Of a DNA stretch of 64,000 bases, positions 9,544-18,451 are shown in pieces (the stretch's first letter is position 1; each line of letters begins with the position of its first letter). The translations under genes and the position numbers were made by a program. This DNA is from Polymorphobacter fuscus (GTDB lineage Bacteria > Pseudomonadota > Alphaproteobacteria > Sphingomonadales > Sphingomonadaceae): the NCBI RefSeq assembly GCF_011927825.1, contig NZ_JAATJI010000002.1, positions 186,001 to 250,000 of the forward strand, given 5' to 3'. The notes beneath the pieces were generated by a model. The model had not been told where the DNA came from, searched no databases, and saw only the letters and a list, made by a program, of their open reading frames with translations.

Positions 9544-9906
9544 ATGGCAGAGTTCGACATCGACCATATCGAAGCCCTGTTGCAGGCCGCGGCGGCCGAG
9601 CGCGACACGCTGAGCTATGCCGGGCTGTTGCAGTCGCTCGGCCATGGCTTCACCCGGCCGAAAATGCGGGCGCTGTGCGTGGTGCTCGATGCCATCGATG
9701 CGCGCGCCGAGGCCGCGGGTCAGCCCGAGCTGGCGGCGCTGGTGGTGCGGGAAAGCGACCAGCTGCCGGGGCAGGGCTGGTGGATCGGCCGGAGCGATTA
9801 TGCGGGTGCCTGGGAAGGCGCGCCGGCGCGGAAATATCTGCTCGTCGTCCAGCGCCGCGCCTTCGATTACTGGCAGGCGCGGGGTGCCCCTAAGGACGTC
9901 CTGTAA
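9544..9906 (+). CDS. Conserved small protein of unknown function
   Basis: 120 residues, preceded by a clear GGAGG (9531-9535) eight bases before the ATG. Soluble, acidic-to-neutral, with no signal peptide or membrane segment. Seen: LSYAGLLQSLGHGFTRPKMRALCVVLDAID, then PELAALVVRESDQLPGQGWW split over two strands. The order 'Y-x-x-L-x-x-x-x-G, L-x-x-V-L-D-x-I, G-x-P-x-L-x-x-L-V-V, P-G-x-G-a' resembles a small winged-helix-like domain seen in many bacterial hypothetical proteins; that comparison is from memory. It is probably co-expressed with the mutase. Its 3' end overlaps the end of the converging membrane protein gene by 17 bases. Confidence 0.75.
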   Translation: MAEFDIDHIEALLQAAAAERDTLSYAGLLQSLGHGFTRPKMRALCVVLDAIDARAEAAGQPELAALVVRESDQLPGQGWWIGRSDYAGAWEGAPARKYLLVVQRRAFDYWQARGAPKDVL

Positions 9907-10684
9907 CCTGCGGGCCCATCGGCGGCGGCGGGAATTCGAGCGCCGGGACCGCCGCACCGGGTGTGCCGGCGGTCAGGCTGGCGTACAGCGGCGGGCCGAG
10001 CGGGCCATAGGTGAGGGCTTCGACCGCCAGCAGCGTCGCGACCATGGTGCCGACGCCCCAACCCCAGGCGGGGTGGACGCGGCCGGTGCGGCGCAGGTCG
10101 GCGATGATGCCGGCCACCGGGAACAACAGCGTTGCGACAAAGGTCGCCTCGAACGCAAAGGGCGCCAGCAACGGCACCGGCAGCAGCCGCCCGAACGCCG
10201 GGCCGAGCAGCATCGACATGCCGCAGAAATGCAGCCGCCGGTGCCATTGCGTCTGCCGGCGCTTGACGATCGCGGCTGCCGACAACCCGGCAAAGGTGAA
10301 AAGGGTCAGCGGATCGAAAACGAGAAATTGCAACGGCACGAAGAAGAACGGCACCTGCCCTCGCCGCACCATGGCGAGGGTGACGAGGCAGCCGAGGACG
10401 AGCATGGCGACGATCCAGCCCGCCGCCACCCAGCCGAGCCGGCGGTGCAGCGCCCTGTTGCCGCGGCTGGCGAGAACGGTCTGCGAAACGTATATCCCGA
10501 CCCAGCCCATGAATACGATGGCGTGGGCGTGCAGCAGCGGCGGCGCATTGAAGCTAGATCGCCCCATCGCCGCCTGCAGCGAAAAGCCGGCGACGACGAC
10601 CGCCGCCATGGCGAATGCCGAAATGACAAAAAACCGATCGTCATTGCCGGCTGTCGCGCGCGGCACCCCCGCCATGGTCGCCAT
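9890..10684 (-). CDS. Polytopic membrane protein, unknown function
   Basis: 264 residues with about seven hydrophobic helices (first near 20-40, last near 210-230). Several His residues sit at helix ends: PLLHAHAIVFMGW, ALHRRLGW and QTQWHRRLHFCGM. This pattern resembles the DUF2306-like or cytochrome-like small membrane proteins common in sphingomonads, but I cannot assign a family. The C-terminus is Pro-rich (PPPPMGP). The 3' end overlaps the end of the gene on the other strand. Start MATMAGVPR at 10684; a second ATG at 10675 would shorten it by three residues. Confidence 0.7.
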   Translation of the reverse strand: MATMAGVPRATAGNDDRFFVISAFAMAAVVVAGFSLQAAMGRSSFNAPPLLHAHAIVFMGWVGIYVSQTVLASRGNRALHRRLGWVAAGWIVAMLVLGCLVTLAMVRRGQVPFFFVPLQFLVFDPLTLFTFAGLSAAAIVKRRQTQWHRRLHFCGMSMLLGPAFGRLLPVPLLAPFAFEATFVATLLFPVAGIIADLRRTGRVHPAWGWGVGTMVATLLAVEALTYGPLGPPLYASLTAGTPGAAVPALEFPPPPMGPQVTGRP

Positions 10685-10708
10685 GTTTTCCGAAACCCCC
10701 GCTGCGGA

Positions 10709-11026
10709 ATGAACGCCTCATACGTTAATATTGGCTTTCCGGCAATGGCGGGTGACGCGCCAGAAACCGGCCGGCCCGGCCTGTTCGGATGCCTTGGCTA
10801 TATCATCGGCTTTGACGACATGGACGACGCCGAAGCCGGGCCGCTGCTCGTCGAACTCTACCAATGGCAAAGCCAGCAGCAGTTCCAGTATCGCCACCGC
10901 TGGCAGAAGGACATGCTGGTGATGTGGGACAATCGATCGCTGCTGCACGCAGCGACCGGCGGCTATGCGGGGCATGCGCGGCGGCTGCACCGCACCACCA
11001 TCGCCGCGGCCTGCGTTTTCTCCTAG
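10709..11026 (+). pseudogene. Remnant of a TauD/TfdA-family dioxygenase (C-terminal part only)
   Basis: About 105 codons that match only the C-terminal third of taurine-dioxygenase-like Fe(II)/2-oxoglutarate enzymes. Seen: QYRHRWQKDMLVMWDNRS, then LLHAATGGY (the distal iron-binding His) and RRLHRTTIA (the Arg that binds 2-oxoglutarate). The N-terminal half with the HxD iron motif is missing; upstream DNA is the antisense of the membrane protein gene. The family is usually near 280 residues. This is a broken gene or a cut end left by rearrangement. Its stop overlaps the stop of the DUF2188 gene. Confidence 0.75.
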
Positions 11027-11265
11027 CTGTCGATCACGTCCGCGTCGGGCCGGTCGTCGCCCTTGGCGGTTTCCTCGTGCCAGACGCCATTTTCGTCTTC
11101 CCAGCTGATCGGCACGGTTTCCCCGCCCTGGTGCTGGCGTTCCGCGGCGCTGCGGGCGGCGGCGAGCGCATCGGCATGGCTGGCATAGGTTTCCGCCATC
11201 ACGTCACCCAGCTTGTAGGTCCAGCCGCCATCGTGCTCGACGATCTGATAATGGATTTTGGTCAT
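11023..11265 (-). CDS. DUF2188-like small protein
   Basis: 80 residues, soluble. The first 50 residues (MTKIHYQIVEHDGGWTYKLG, then ASHADALAAARSAAERQHQGG) follow the DUF2188 pattern of a beta hairpin, a helix with repeated Ala and a final strand. Then comes ISWEDENGVWHEET and an acidic tail. No catalytic residues are evident and the function is unknown. It is transcribed away from the pirin gene with 59 bases between the starts. Confidence 0.7.
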   Translation of the reverse strand: MTKIHYQIVEHDGGWTYKLGDVMAETYASHADALAAARSAAERQHQGGETVPISWEDENGVWHEETAKGDDRPDADVIDS

Positions 11266-11324
11266 GGGTTTCTCCAGCTATGCTGCCACTGTATCGCACC
11301 GCGGCCTAGACTTGGAGCCTGTAT

Positions 11325-12218
11325 ATGTCGATCGTCGAATCCATCGCCGGGCGGAGCCGGGACCTTGGCGGCTTTTCGGTCTCGCGCGTCCTGCCCGCTC
11401 CGCAGCGGCGCAGCCTGGGGCCGTTCGTGTTTTTCGACGAGATGGGGCCGGCCGATTTTGCCGCCGGCCAGGGCATCGATGTCCGGCCGCACCCGCATAT
11501 CGGTCTTGCCACCGTCACCTATCTGTTCGCCGGCGGCCTGTCGCATCGGGACAGCCTGGGCACCGTCATCGATATCGCGCCCGGCGCGGTCAACTGGATG
11601 ACGGCAGGGCGCGGCATCGTCCATTCGGAACGCACGCCCGAAGCGCTGCGCACCGCCGGCCACCATATGCACGGCATCCAGTCGTGGGTGGCGCTGCCGG
11701 TTGCCGATGCCGAAGCGGAGCCGGCGTTTGTCCACCACCCGGCGGAATCGCTTCCCGTCGTCACCTTGCCCGGCGCGCGGTTGACGATCATCGCCGGCAC
11801 CATGTTCGGCGCCAGCTCCCCGGTGCGTTTTCCGCATCCGATCATCTATGCCGAACTTCACCTCGATGCCGGCGCCAGCGTCGATCTCGACCCGGAATGG
11901 GGTGAGGTCGGGGTGTTCCCGGTCTCGGGCGATGCCCGCATCGGCGCTGCCGCGCTCACTCGCGGCAGTCTGGCCGTGGTCGACGGGGCATCGACGCTGT
12001 CCGCCGACACGCCGCTTCATGCGATGATCCTGGGGGGCGCCGCCTATCCGGAACCACGCCACATCGTCTGGAATTTCGTCAGCCATTCGAAGGACCGCAT
12101 CACCCAGGCCGAACATGACTGGCGTGCCGACCGTTTTCCCCATGTCCCCGGCGAAACCGAGTTCATCCCGCTGCCGGAGGCACCGGCCCAGCCGCAACCG
12201 CCGGTCAACTATCCCTGA
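11325..12218 (+). CDS. Pirin family protein
   Basis: Two-cupin metalloprotein of 297 residues, a likely iron-binding regulator or quercetin dioxygenase-like enzyme. Seen: GPFVFFDEMGP at 32-42, then the metal set His56, His58 (RPHPHIGLATVTYLF) and His100, Glu102 (GIVHSERTP), which is the same His-x-His and His-x-Glu arrangement as human pirin. Full length with both cupins. The 3' end overlaps the end of the converging transporter remnant by 10 bases. A second pirin-like gene is near 62 kb. Confidence 0.92.
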   Translation: MSIVESIAGRSRDLGGFSVSRVLPAPQRRSLGPFVFFDEMGPADFAAGQGIDVRPHPHIGLATVTYLFAGGLSHRDSLGTVIDIAPGAVNWMTAGRGIVHSERTPEALRTAGHHMHGIQSWVALPVADAEAEPAFVHHPAESLPVVTLPGARLTIIAGTMFGASSPVRFPHPIIYAELHLDAGASVDLDPEWGEVGVFPVSGDARIGAAALTRGSLAVVDGASTLSADTPLHAMILGGAAYPEPRHIVWNFVSHSKDRITQAEHDWRADRFPHVPGETEFIPLPEAPAQPQPPVNYP

Positions 12219-13576
12219 GCGTCCGCCGCGCGCAGCATCCGCCGCACCGCGGGGCGCAGCGCCAGCAGCAGCAGCGCCCCGCCGGCGATGATGCCGGCGT
12301 GCAGCAGCCAGAACCGTCCCGGCGTCCAGACCTCGTACAGGCCGCCGATCCGCCCGCTGACGGTCGCGCCGACGAACACCGCCATCGAATTGATGCCGAT
12401 CATCATCGCGTTGAGCGACTTGGGCGCTGCCCGCGCGTAGAGCCCGACGGCAATCGGCGTGAAGAACACCCAGCCCCAGTTCGACAGCAGGTGAAAGCCG
12501 ATCGCCCAGAGCAGCGGCACCGGCGCGGCGCCGAAGACGCTGCCCGATGCCGCCAGCCAGACCATGCCGCTGCCGAAGATCAGGCAGCCGATCGCCATCT
12601 TGGTGATGGCATCGGGTTCGCCTCCGCGCGCGGCCTGGCGTCGCCACAGCCACAAGGTGGGCGGCAGCAGCAGCCCCGGCGCAATGGCATCGAGGGCCTG
12701 AAACCAGGGGATCGGCACCTGCCAGCCAGCAACCGACATTTCGACATGATCGCGAACCCAGAGGTTATAGACGTTCCAGACCTGCGACTGGGCGATCCAG
12801 AACGCCGCCTGAACGAGCATGAGCAGCAACAGCAGGCGCACGGCCTACCATTCCGACCCCGTCAACGGCGGACGCGCCGCGCGCGCGACCCGCGGCGGAT
12901 CCGGCGGCAGATGGCGGCCGCCGAGCGCATAGACGACCAGTCCGGCGAGCATGCCGAACCCTGCCAGGGCAAAGGCCAGGTGCCAGCCGAATTGCTGCCC
13001 CATCCAGCCGCAGACGATGGGCGCCGCGAACGCCCCGCAGTTGAGCGCGAAATAGTAAAGCTGCAGCCCGTCATCGCGCCGCCGGTCGTCGGGGCCGTAC
13101 AGGGCCCCGACCTGCGAGAACAGGTTGGAATTGGCGCAGCCGGTGCCAAGCATCAGCAGCAGCAGCGCCAGCAGGAAACTGGCATCGAACGCCATGCAGA
13201 AATGCCCGGCGGTCATCAACAGGCAGCCGAGCATGATCGTGCGCCGCCGCCCCAGCAGCCGGTCGCCGATCAGCCCGCCGAACACCGGCGTGAAGCGCAC
13301 CAGCCCGGCCCAGAGCCCGAACATCTGCACCGCAAAGGCCTGGGTCGACAATGGCCCGGTCACGCTTTCGATGGCGCGGCGGGTGGCATCGAGCCCAAGC
13401 ACATGTTCGGCGTGGCCGGGAAGCAGCAGCTGGCCGACCATGTACAGCGTCAGCAATGCCTGCATGCCGTAAAGCGAGAAGGCTTCCCAGAATTGGGTCC
13501 CCGAAAGCCAGGCCAGGCCGCGTGGCTGGCCCAGAATATCGTCGTGTCGAGCGGGCAGCGCCGCGGTGGCGGTCAT
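12209..13576 (-). pseudogene. POT/PTR2-family peptide transporter interrupted by an in-frame TAG
   Basis: Two adjacent reading pieces are in the same frame and together make one complete proton-dependent oligopeptide (POT) transporter of about 454 codons. The N-part (13576-12848) starts at ATG 13576 and carries the PTR2 signature FWEAFSYYG-like sequence FWEAFSLYGMQALLTLYM and the GGLIGDRLLGRRRTIMLG loop. It ends LTGSEW, then TAG (12847-12845). The C-part resumes at once, AVRLLLLLMLVQAAFW, with the remaining helices to the stop at 12209-12211. In intact relatives this point carries Glu-Trp followed by a charged or polar residue. GTG 12841 could restart translation of the C-half. The most likely readings are a recent nonsense mutation or a base-call error; readthrough is possible. 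Confidence 0.85.
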
Positions 13577-13773
13577 CCGGCACGGTCGCGTGCGGCGGCC
13601 TGGCGCGTCGGCACGAAGGGAGCGGGTCGGCCGGTGGCCAGCGCGGGGAGGGACATCGGTGCCGAATAGACGCTGTTTGTGCGCCGCTGCGCAACCCCCG
13701 GGATGACAACGCGGCGTCGCAATCGTTGCCCGGGGCAGTGGCCATCGCACGCGGCCGCCGCTACACTTGTGCC

Positions 13774-14199
13774 ATGTTCATTCGCCTGACTCCCGACATT
13801 GCTGTCGCCGCTCAGATCGCGCCTGAAGATTGTGCCGCTGCAGCGGCGCAAGGCTATGTCGCGATCATCAGCAACCGCCCTGACGACGAAGTGCCGGGCC
13901 AGCCCAGTGCCGCCAAGATCGGCGCCGCCGCTGCAGAAGCAGGTTTGCGGTTCGCCCATATTCCGGTTGGCCCGGCCGGCATCGACGAGGCGGATATCGC
14001 CGCGATGGCGGCGGAACTGGCGGCGGGCGGGCCGGTGCTTGCCTATTGCCGGTCGGGAACGCGATCGACCAATTTGTGGGCGTTGGCGGCGGCGTCACGC
14101 GGCGGCGATGCCGATGCCATCGTCGCGGCAGCCGCTGCCGGCGGATATGATGTGTCGGGCATGGCGCCATTCCTGCGCAGCCTGGCGGCGCGGGCCTGA
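13774..14199 (+). CDS. TIGR01244/DUF442-type sulfurtransferase or phosphatase-like protein
   Basis: 141 residues of the 'beta-lactamase hydrolase-like' (DUF442) family, a cysteine-phosphatase fold also annotated as sulfurtransferase. Seen: IRLTPDIAVAAQIAPEDC at the start, IISNRPDDEVPGQPS with the family Asn-Arg-Pro-Asp, HIPV, and the P-loop YCRSGTRS with Cys92 and Arg98 as the expected catalytic pair. In other bacteria the relative is fused to or next to sulfide-oxidation genes (Blh); here it heads a four-gene operon with a sterol-desaturase family gene. Start ATG 13774; the longer frame upstream overlaps the divergent transporter start. Confidence 0.88.
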   Translation: MFIRLTPDIAVAAQIAPEDCAAAAAQGYVAIISNRPDDEVPGQPSAAKIGAAAAEAGLRFAHIPVGPAGIDEADIAAMAAELAAGGPVLAYCRSGTRSTNLWALAAASRGGDADAIVAAAAAGGYDVSGMAPFLRSLAARA

Positions 14200-14203
14200 C
14201 CCA

Positions 14204-14569
14204 ATGGTGTGGACGTCGCTTTTCGGCATCGTCACCCTTGTCCTGCTGGCGCGCGCGCTCGGTTTCGGCGCGTCGCCGCTGCTCGCCGATGATGGCGATG
14301 CCCGGCGCATCGCTGCGGACGCCATCCATGGCTTCGCCCCCGCCGATGCCGTTGTGGCGCGCGATGGCCGCGGCGCGCTGGTTGCCGGGCAGGACGGCCG
14401 GGTCGCACTGGTACGGCCGCTGGGCGACCGCTGGGTGGTGCGGATCGTCAACGGCGCCGCGGCGGCGGTGACCGACGGCCGGCTGCGCGTGACCCCGGCG
14501 GAAACGATGTTTCCGCCCGCCGACCTCGATCTCGGCCCCGCCGCGGCTGCCTGGGCGCAACGCCTGTGA
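14204..14569 (+). CDS. Membrane-anchored protein of unknown function
   Basis: 121 residues: one N-terminal hydrophobic helix (about 3-20, TSLFGIVTLVLLARALGFG), then a beta-rich domain with GALVAGQDGRVALVRPLGD and RWVVRIVNGAAAAVTDG, likely on the periplasmic side. No catalytic motif is visible. It starts four bases after the preceding stop and its own stop overlaps the next start as GTGA, so translation is coupled in the operon. Confidence 0.75.
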   Translation: MVWTSLFGIVTLVLLARALGFGASPLLADDGDARRIAADAIHGFAPADAVVARDGRGALVAGQDGRVALVRPLGDRWVVRIVNGAAAAVTDGRLRVTPAETMFPPADLDLGPAAAAWAQRL

Positions 14570-15492
14570 CCTTTCCCGATCCCGTCCAGCTGGCGATCCC
14601 GGTGTTCATCATCGCGATCATTCTGGAGATGTTTTCCATCCGGTCCGGCGCGCGCGGCGCCTATGACTGGCGCGACACCGCGACCTCGCTGGTCATGGGC
14701 TTCGGCAACACCTTTGCCGCGGTGCTGTTCGGCGCGGGCGTTGTTGCCATGGGAGTCTGGCTGTACCAATTCCGGCTGTTCGACATCCCGCTGACCTGGT
14801 GGAGCCTGGCGCTGTGCCTGATCGGCGAAGACTTCAACTATTACTGGTTTCATCGCACCGCGCACCGGATTCGCTGGTTCTGGGCCAGCCATGTCATTCA
14901 TCATTCGTCGCAGCACTATAATCTGTCGACGGCGCTGCGGCAGACCTGGACGGGGCAGATCTCGCTGAGTTTCCTGTTCCGCTTGCCGCTGTTCCTGCTC
15001 GGCTTTCCGCCGGCGATGATCCTGTTCTGCGGCGGGGTGAACCTCGTCTACCAGTTCTTCATCCATACCGAGACGGTACGGCGCCTGCCGTTCGGCCTCG
15101 AATGGCTGCTCAACACGCCGTCGCACCACCGCGCCCATCATGGCACCAATCCGCGCTACCTCGATCGCAATTTCGGCGGGATCTCGATCGTCTGGGACCG
15201 GTTGTTCGGCACCTTTGAAGCGGAGCGCGACGACGAGCCGGTGCGCTATGGCATCGTCAAGAACCTGGCCAGTTTCAACCCCTTGTGGGTGGCGGTGCAT
15301 GAATGGGTGGCGATCGGCCGGGATGTTGCCACCGCACCCGACTGGCGGTCGCGCTGGCTGGCCGTCGCCGGGCCGCCGGGGGCGCTTTCGGGGGATACGG
15401 CGGAGCATATCCGGGAAAATTGGCAACGCCAGCACCCCGAATGGCGTTCGGCGCCCGAAGTCCCGGCCGCCGGAGGTGCCGCGCCGACGTGA
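14566..15492 (+). CDS. Sterol desaturase / fatty acid hydroxylase family protein
   Basis: Di-iron membrane oxygenase of 308 residues. The full set of histidine boxes is present: HRTAH at 96-100, HVIHH at 109-113 and HHRAHH at 187-192, set between membrane helices (about 10-25, 45-68, 78-90, 135-165). Family members hydroxylate or desaturate lipids, carotenoids, sterols or hopanoids; the substrate cannot be read from sequence. GTG 14566 overlaps the upstream TGA. The stop also overlaps the next gene's GTG (GTGA), the same coupling pattern. Confidence 0.9.
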   Translation: MTFPDPVQLAIPVFIIAIILEMFSIRSGARGAYDWRDTATSLVMGFGNTFAAVLFGAGVVAMGVWLYQFRLFDIPLTWWSLALCLIGEDFNYYWFHRTAHRIRWFWASHVIHHSSQHYNLSTALRQTWTGQISLSFLFRLPLFLLGFPPAMILFCGGVNLVYQFFIHTETVRRLPFGLEWLLNTPSHHRAHHGTNPRYLDRNFGGISIVWDRLFGTFEAERDDEPVRYGIVKNLASFNPLWVAVHEWVAIGRDVATAPDWRSRWLAVAGPPGALSGDTAEHIRENWQRQHPEWRSAPEVPAAGGAAPT

Positions 15493-16745
15493 TCAGCCGA
15501 AGGGCGCTGTTCCGCGGCGCCGGCGGCGTCGCCCTGGTCGGGGCGGGCGCAGGTGTGGTGCGCGCTTTCGACCAGGGTCTCCTCCCCGGCCAGGGCGGTG
15601 CCGGGCTGGCGGCGTGGGACGACTGGCGGCTGCGGCGATACCAAGGGCCATTGGCACTGGTATCCGCCGGCCTGCTGGCCGCGAGCCCGCACAATACGCA
15701 GCCCTGGCATTTCGCCGTCGGCCGGCTGGGTGTCGACGTCTTCGAAGTCCCCGACCGCGATCTTGGCGCCATGGATCCCTTCGGACGGGAACGGTTGGCG
15801 GGGCTCGGCGGCGCCATCCACAATATGGCGCTGGCGGCGAGCAGCGTCGGTCGCATGGCGCGGGTCGCGCTGCTGCCCGATGCCGACAATATGCGCCATG
15901 TGGCGCGGATCGAGCTTGGTCCCGAAGGCGCGCGCACGGCGCCGCATCCGTTGCTCGACGCCGTTGCCGCGCGTCACACCCACCGCGGGCCGTGGACCAG
16001 GACAGCGCTGACCGATGCCGAGCTGGCGCGGGTACGCGCCTTTCCGACGCCGCCCGGACTGATGATCCCGATCTTCGCTGCGGCCTCGCCGCGGGGGCAG
16101 GCGTTTGCGGCGCAAACGCTGGAGGCGACCGCGGCGATCGTGGGCGACGCCGAAATGCTGGCCGATGGCCATGCCTGGTTCCGCCACAGCCGCCGCGACC
16201 TCGATCGGTTGAAGGACGGGCTCGGGCTCGCCACCGCTGGCCTGTCGCCGGGGCTGGCGTTTGCAGCCGCCATGCTGCCGCCGCAATCCGCCGCCGAATC
16301 GGCCCGTTACTGGCTGGCGGCCACCCGTGACACGGCCCTGCCGACCGCATCGGCCTTCGGGATGATCACCGTCGCCGACCCTTGGGACCGCCGCACGGCG
16401 TTGATGGCCGGCATGGCGTGGCAACGGCTGCACCTGCAGGCGACCGCAATGGGGCTGGTGGCGCAGCCGCTCAACCAACTGCCCGAAATGATCGACCGCG
16501 AACGCCAACTGCGCCGCGCACCGGGGTTCGCGCGCGCCGCCGGCCGCCTGCTCGATGACCCGATGCAGCGGCCGACCTTTGCGTTTCGGCTTGGCCGCGC
16601 CGCGGCGCCGGCGCCGGCAAGCGTGCGCCGCCAGGTCAGTGCGGTGATCGGGACGCCGGCCCGCATCGGCTATGACGTCGACCGGGCGCGTGCGGAATCG
16701 GCAGCGCAGGAACGCAGCCTGGCAGATCGGTTGCGGCGGCCCTAG
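15489..16745 (+). CDS. Nitroreductase-superfamily (Acg-like) protein with Tat-type signal
   Basis: 418 residues. The N-terminus has twin arginines followed by a hydrophobic stretch (SRRALFRGAGGVALVGAGAG), so export by the Tat route is likely. After that comes ASPHNTQPWHF, the FMN-binding entry motif of nitroreductases, and later a long Ala-rich helical body like the Acg branch, which has two fused half-domains. The substrate is unknown. GTG 15489 is chosen since it overlaps the upstream stop and gives the signal at the very N-terminus. Last gene of the four-gene operon; ends 21 bases from the converging helicase. Confidence 0.82.
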   Translation: MISRRALFRGAGGVALVGAGAGVVRAFDQGLLPGQGGAGLAAWDDWRLRRYQGPLALVSAGLLAASPHNTQPWHFAVGRLGVDVFEVPDRDLGAMDPFGRERLAGLGGAIHNMALAASSVGRMARVALLPDADNMRHVARIELGPEGARTAPHPLLDAVAARHTHRGPWTRTALTDAELARVRAFPTPPGLMIPIFAAASPRGQAFAAQTLEATAAIVGDAEMLADGHAWFRHSRRDLDRLKDGLGLATAGLSPGLAFAAAMLPPQSAAESARYWLAATRDTALPTASAFGMITVADPWDRRTALMAGMAWQRLHLQATAMGLVAQPLNQLPEMIDRERQLRRAPGFARAAGRLLDDPMQRPTFAFRLGRAAAPAPASVRRQVSAVIGTPARIGYDVDRARAESAAQERSLADRLRRP

Positions 16746-16766
16746 ACGACGACCGCCACCAACGGC

Positions 16767-18320
16767 TCAGCGCATCGTCGCCTTGCGGGTCAGGAAGTCG
16801 GGGATGCCTTCGGGGCCGAAACCGATGACGGTTTCGCCGTCGTCCTGGTTGCGGCGGTCCTCCCGGCGCGGGATTTCGCGGCTGCCGCGATAGGCGCGAA
16901 TCGGATCGGCGACCGGCGCGCGGGGGGTGCGGGTGTCGACGCGCGGGGCCTCGACCCGCGGCGCGGGCGCGCGCGAGGGCCGGGCAGGCTCGGCGGCGCG
17001 CGGCGGCGCAACCGGGGCAGGGGCAGCCGATTCGGCCGCCGTGCCATTTGCATCGCTCTCGCGCTTGCGGCCGCGCCCGCCCCGGCGGCGGCGCTTGGGG
17101 GCGTCCGTGGCTTCGGCAGGGGTCGCTGTCTCGACAATATCGGCTTCGGGCGCCGCCACGACCGGAACCGCGATCTCGACAACCGTCCCCGGTGCCTCGG
17201 CCGCCGGTGGCCCGCCGTAGCGCTGGATCTTCTGCCGGATCAGCTTTTCGACTTCGGCGAGGTTGTCCGCTTCGGCTTCGGTGGCCAGTGTATAGGCAAT
17301 GCCGGTGCGGCCGGCGCGGCCGGTGCGGCCGATGCGGTGGACATAATCCTCGGCATGATGCGGCACGTCATAGTTGACGACATGGCTGACACCCGGAATA
17401 TCGAGGCCGCGAGCCGCAACGTCCGACGCGACGATGATGTTGATATCGCCCGATTTGAAGCGATCGAGCTCCTTGATCCGGTCCGACTGGTCCATGTCGC
17501 CATGGATCTGGCTGACGGCCATTCCCGACCGGCGCAGGCTGTCGACCAGTTCCTTGATGTCGCGCTTGCGGTTGCAGAAGATGATCGCGTTGCGCACCTC
17601 CGGGTCGGCGAGCAGCGTGCGAAGCGTCTCGCGCTTGCCGCGCGCCGTGGTTTCGACGACATATTGGGTGATCGAGACGTTGGTCGACGCCGGGCGCGCC
17701 ACCTCGATCAGCCGCGGACTGTCCATGAAGCGGTCGGCGAGCTTCTTGATCGGCGGCGGCATGGTCGCCGAAAACAGCAGCGTCTGGCGCGGGCTGGGCA
17801 GCTTGGTGCAGATTTCCTCGATGTCAGGGATGAAGCCCATGTCGAGCATGCGGTCGGCTTCGTCGATGACGAGCAGGCTGCACTGGTTGAGCATGATCTT
17901 GCCACGGCCGAACAGGTCCATCAGCCGGCCCGGTGTCGCGATCAGCACGTCGACGCCCTTTTCCAGCGCCGCCAGCTGGTCGCCCATGCTGACGCCGCCG
18001 ATGAGCAGCGCCATGCTGAGCTTGTGATATTTCCCGTATTTGTCGAAATTTTCGCTGACCTGCTGGGCCAGTTCGCGCGTCGGTTCAAGAATCAGCGAGC
18101 GCGGCATGCGGGCCCGGCTGCGGCCTTCGGCGAGAATATCGATCATCGGCAGCACGAACGACGCCGTCTTGCCGGTGCCGGTCTGGGCAACGCCGATGAT
18201 GTCGCGGCCCATCAGGACCGGCGGGATCGCCTGGCGCTGGATGGGAGTCGGGTCGTTATAGCCGCTGTCAGCAACCGCACGGAGCAGTTCCTCCGACAGG
18301 CCGAGATCTGCAAAGCTCAT
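16767..18320 (-). CDS. DEAD-box ATP-dependent RNA helicase, RhlE-like
   Basis: 517 residues. Core helicase motifs, numbered from the ATG at 18320: Q motif (YNDPTPIQRQAIP), motif I AQTGTGKT at 45-52, PTRELA, TPGRL, DEAD at 153-156, SAT, and the second-domain motif HRIGRTGRAG near 325-335. The last ~140 residues are a low-complexity tail rich in Arg, Ala and Pro with RRRRGGRGRKR, an RNA-binding extension common in RhlE. It unwinds structured RNA, for example in ribosome assembly, cold adaptation or decay. ATG 18320 has AGGGA seven bases upstream and is preferred to GTG 18335. Confidence 0.95.
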   Translation of the reverse strand: MSFADLGLSEELLRAVADSGYNDPTPIQRQAIPPVLMGRDIIGVAQTGTGKTASFVLPMIDILAEGRSRARMPRSLILEPTRELAQQVSENFDKYGKYHKLSMALLIGGVSMGDQLAALEKGVDVLIATPGRLMDLFGRGKIMLNQCSLLVIDEADRMLDMGFIPDIEEICTKLPSPRQTLLFSATMPPPIKKLADRFMDSPRLIEVARPASTNVSITQYVVETTARGKRETLRTLLADPEVRNAIIFCNRKRDIKELVDSLRRSGMAVSQIHGDMDQSDRIKELDRFKSGDINIIVASDVAARGLDIPGVSHVVNYDVPHHAEDYVHRIGRTGRAGRTGIAYTLATEAEADNLAEVEKLIRQKIQRYGGPPAAEAPGTVVEIAVPVVAAPEADIVETATPAEATDAPKRRRRGGRGRKRESDANGTAAESAAPAPVAPPRAAEPARPSRAPAPRVEAPRVDTRTPRAPVADPIRAYRGSREIPRREDRRNQDDGETVIGFGPEGIPDFLTRKATMR

Positions 18321-18451
18321 CTGGTTCCCTGGCACCGGCGTCGGACACCCCGGGCGCTGGTTACCCGGCCCCTTGCGCGATAATGGACGCGAAAGTCAAT
18401 CGAAAGCATGTGGCGTGCCGCTTGTTTGCGGGCATCTTCGCCAAAAACATG

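Noticed and set aside
9617..11026. A 469-codon plus-strand frame
   Set aside because: Most of it is antisense of the membrane protein gene; only the last ~105 codons match a real family (TauD remnant).
12209..12841. A separate 210-aa transporter gene starting at GTG 12841
   Set aside because: It is in frame with the upstream N-part and completes it; kept as the second half of one interrupted gene.
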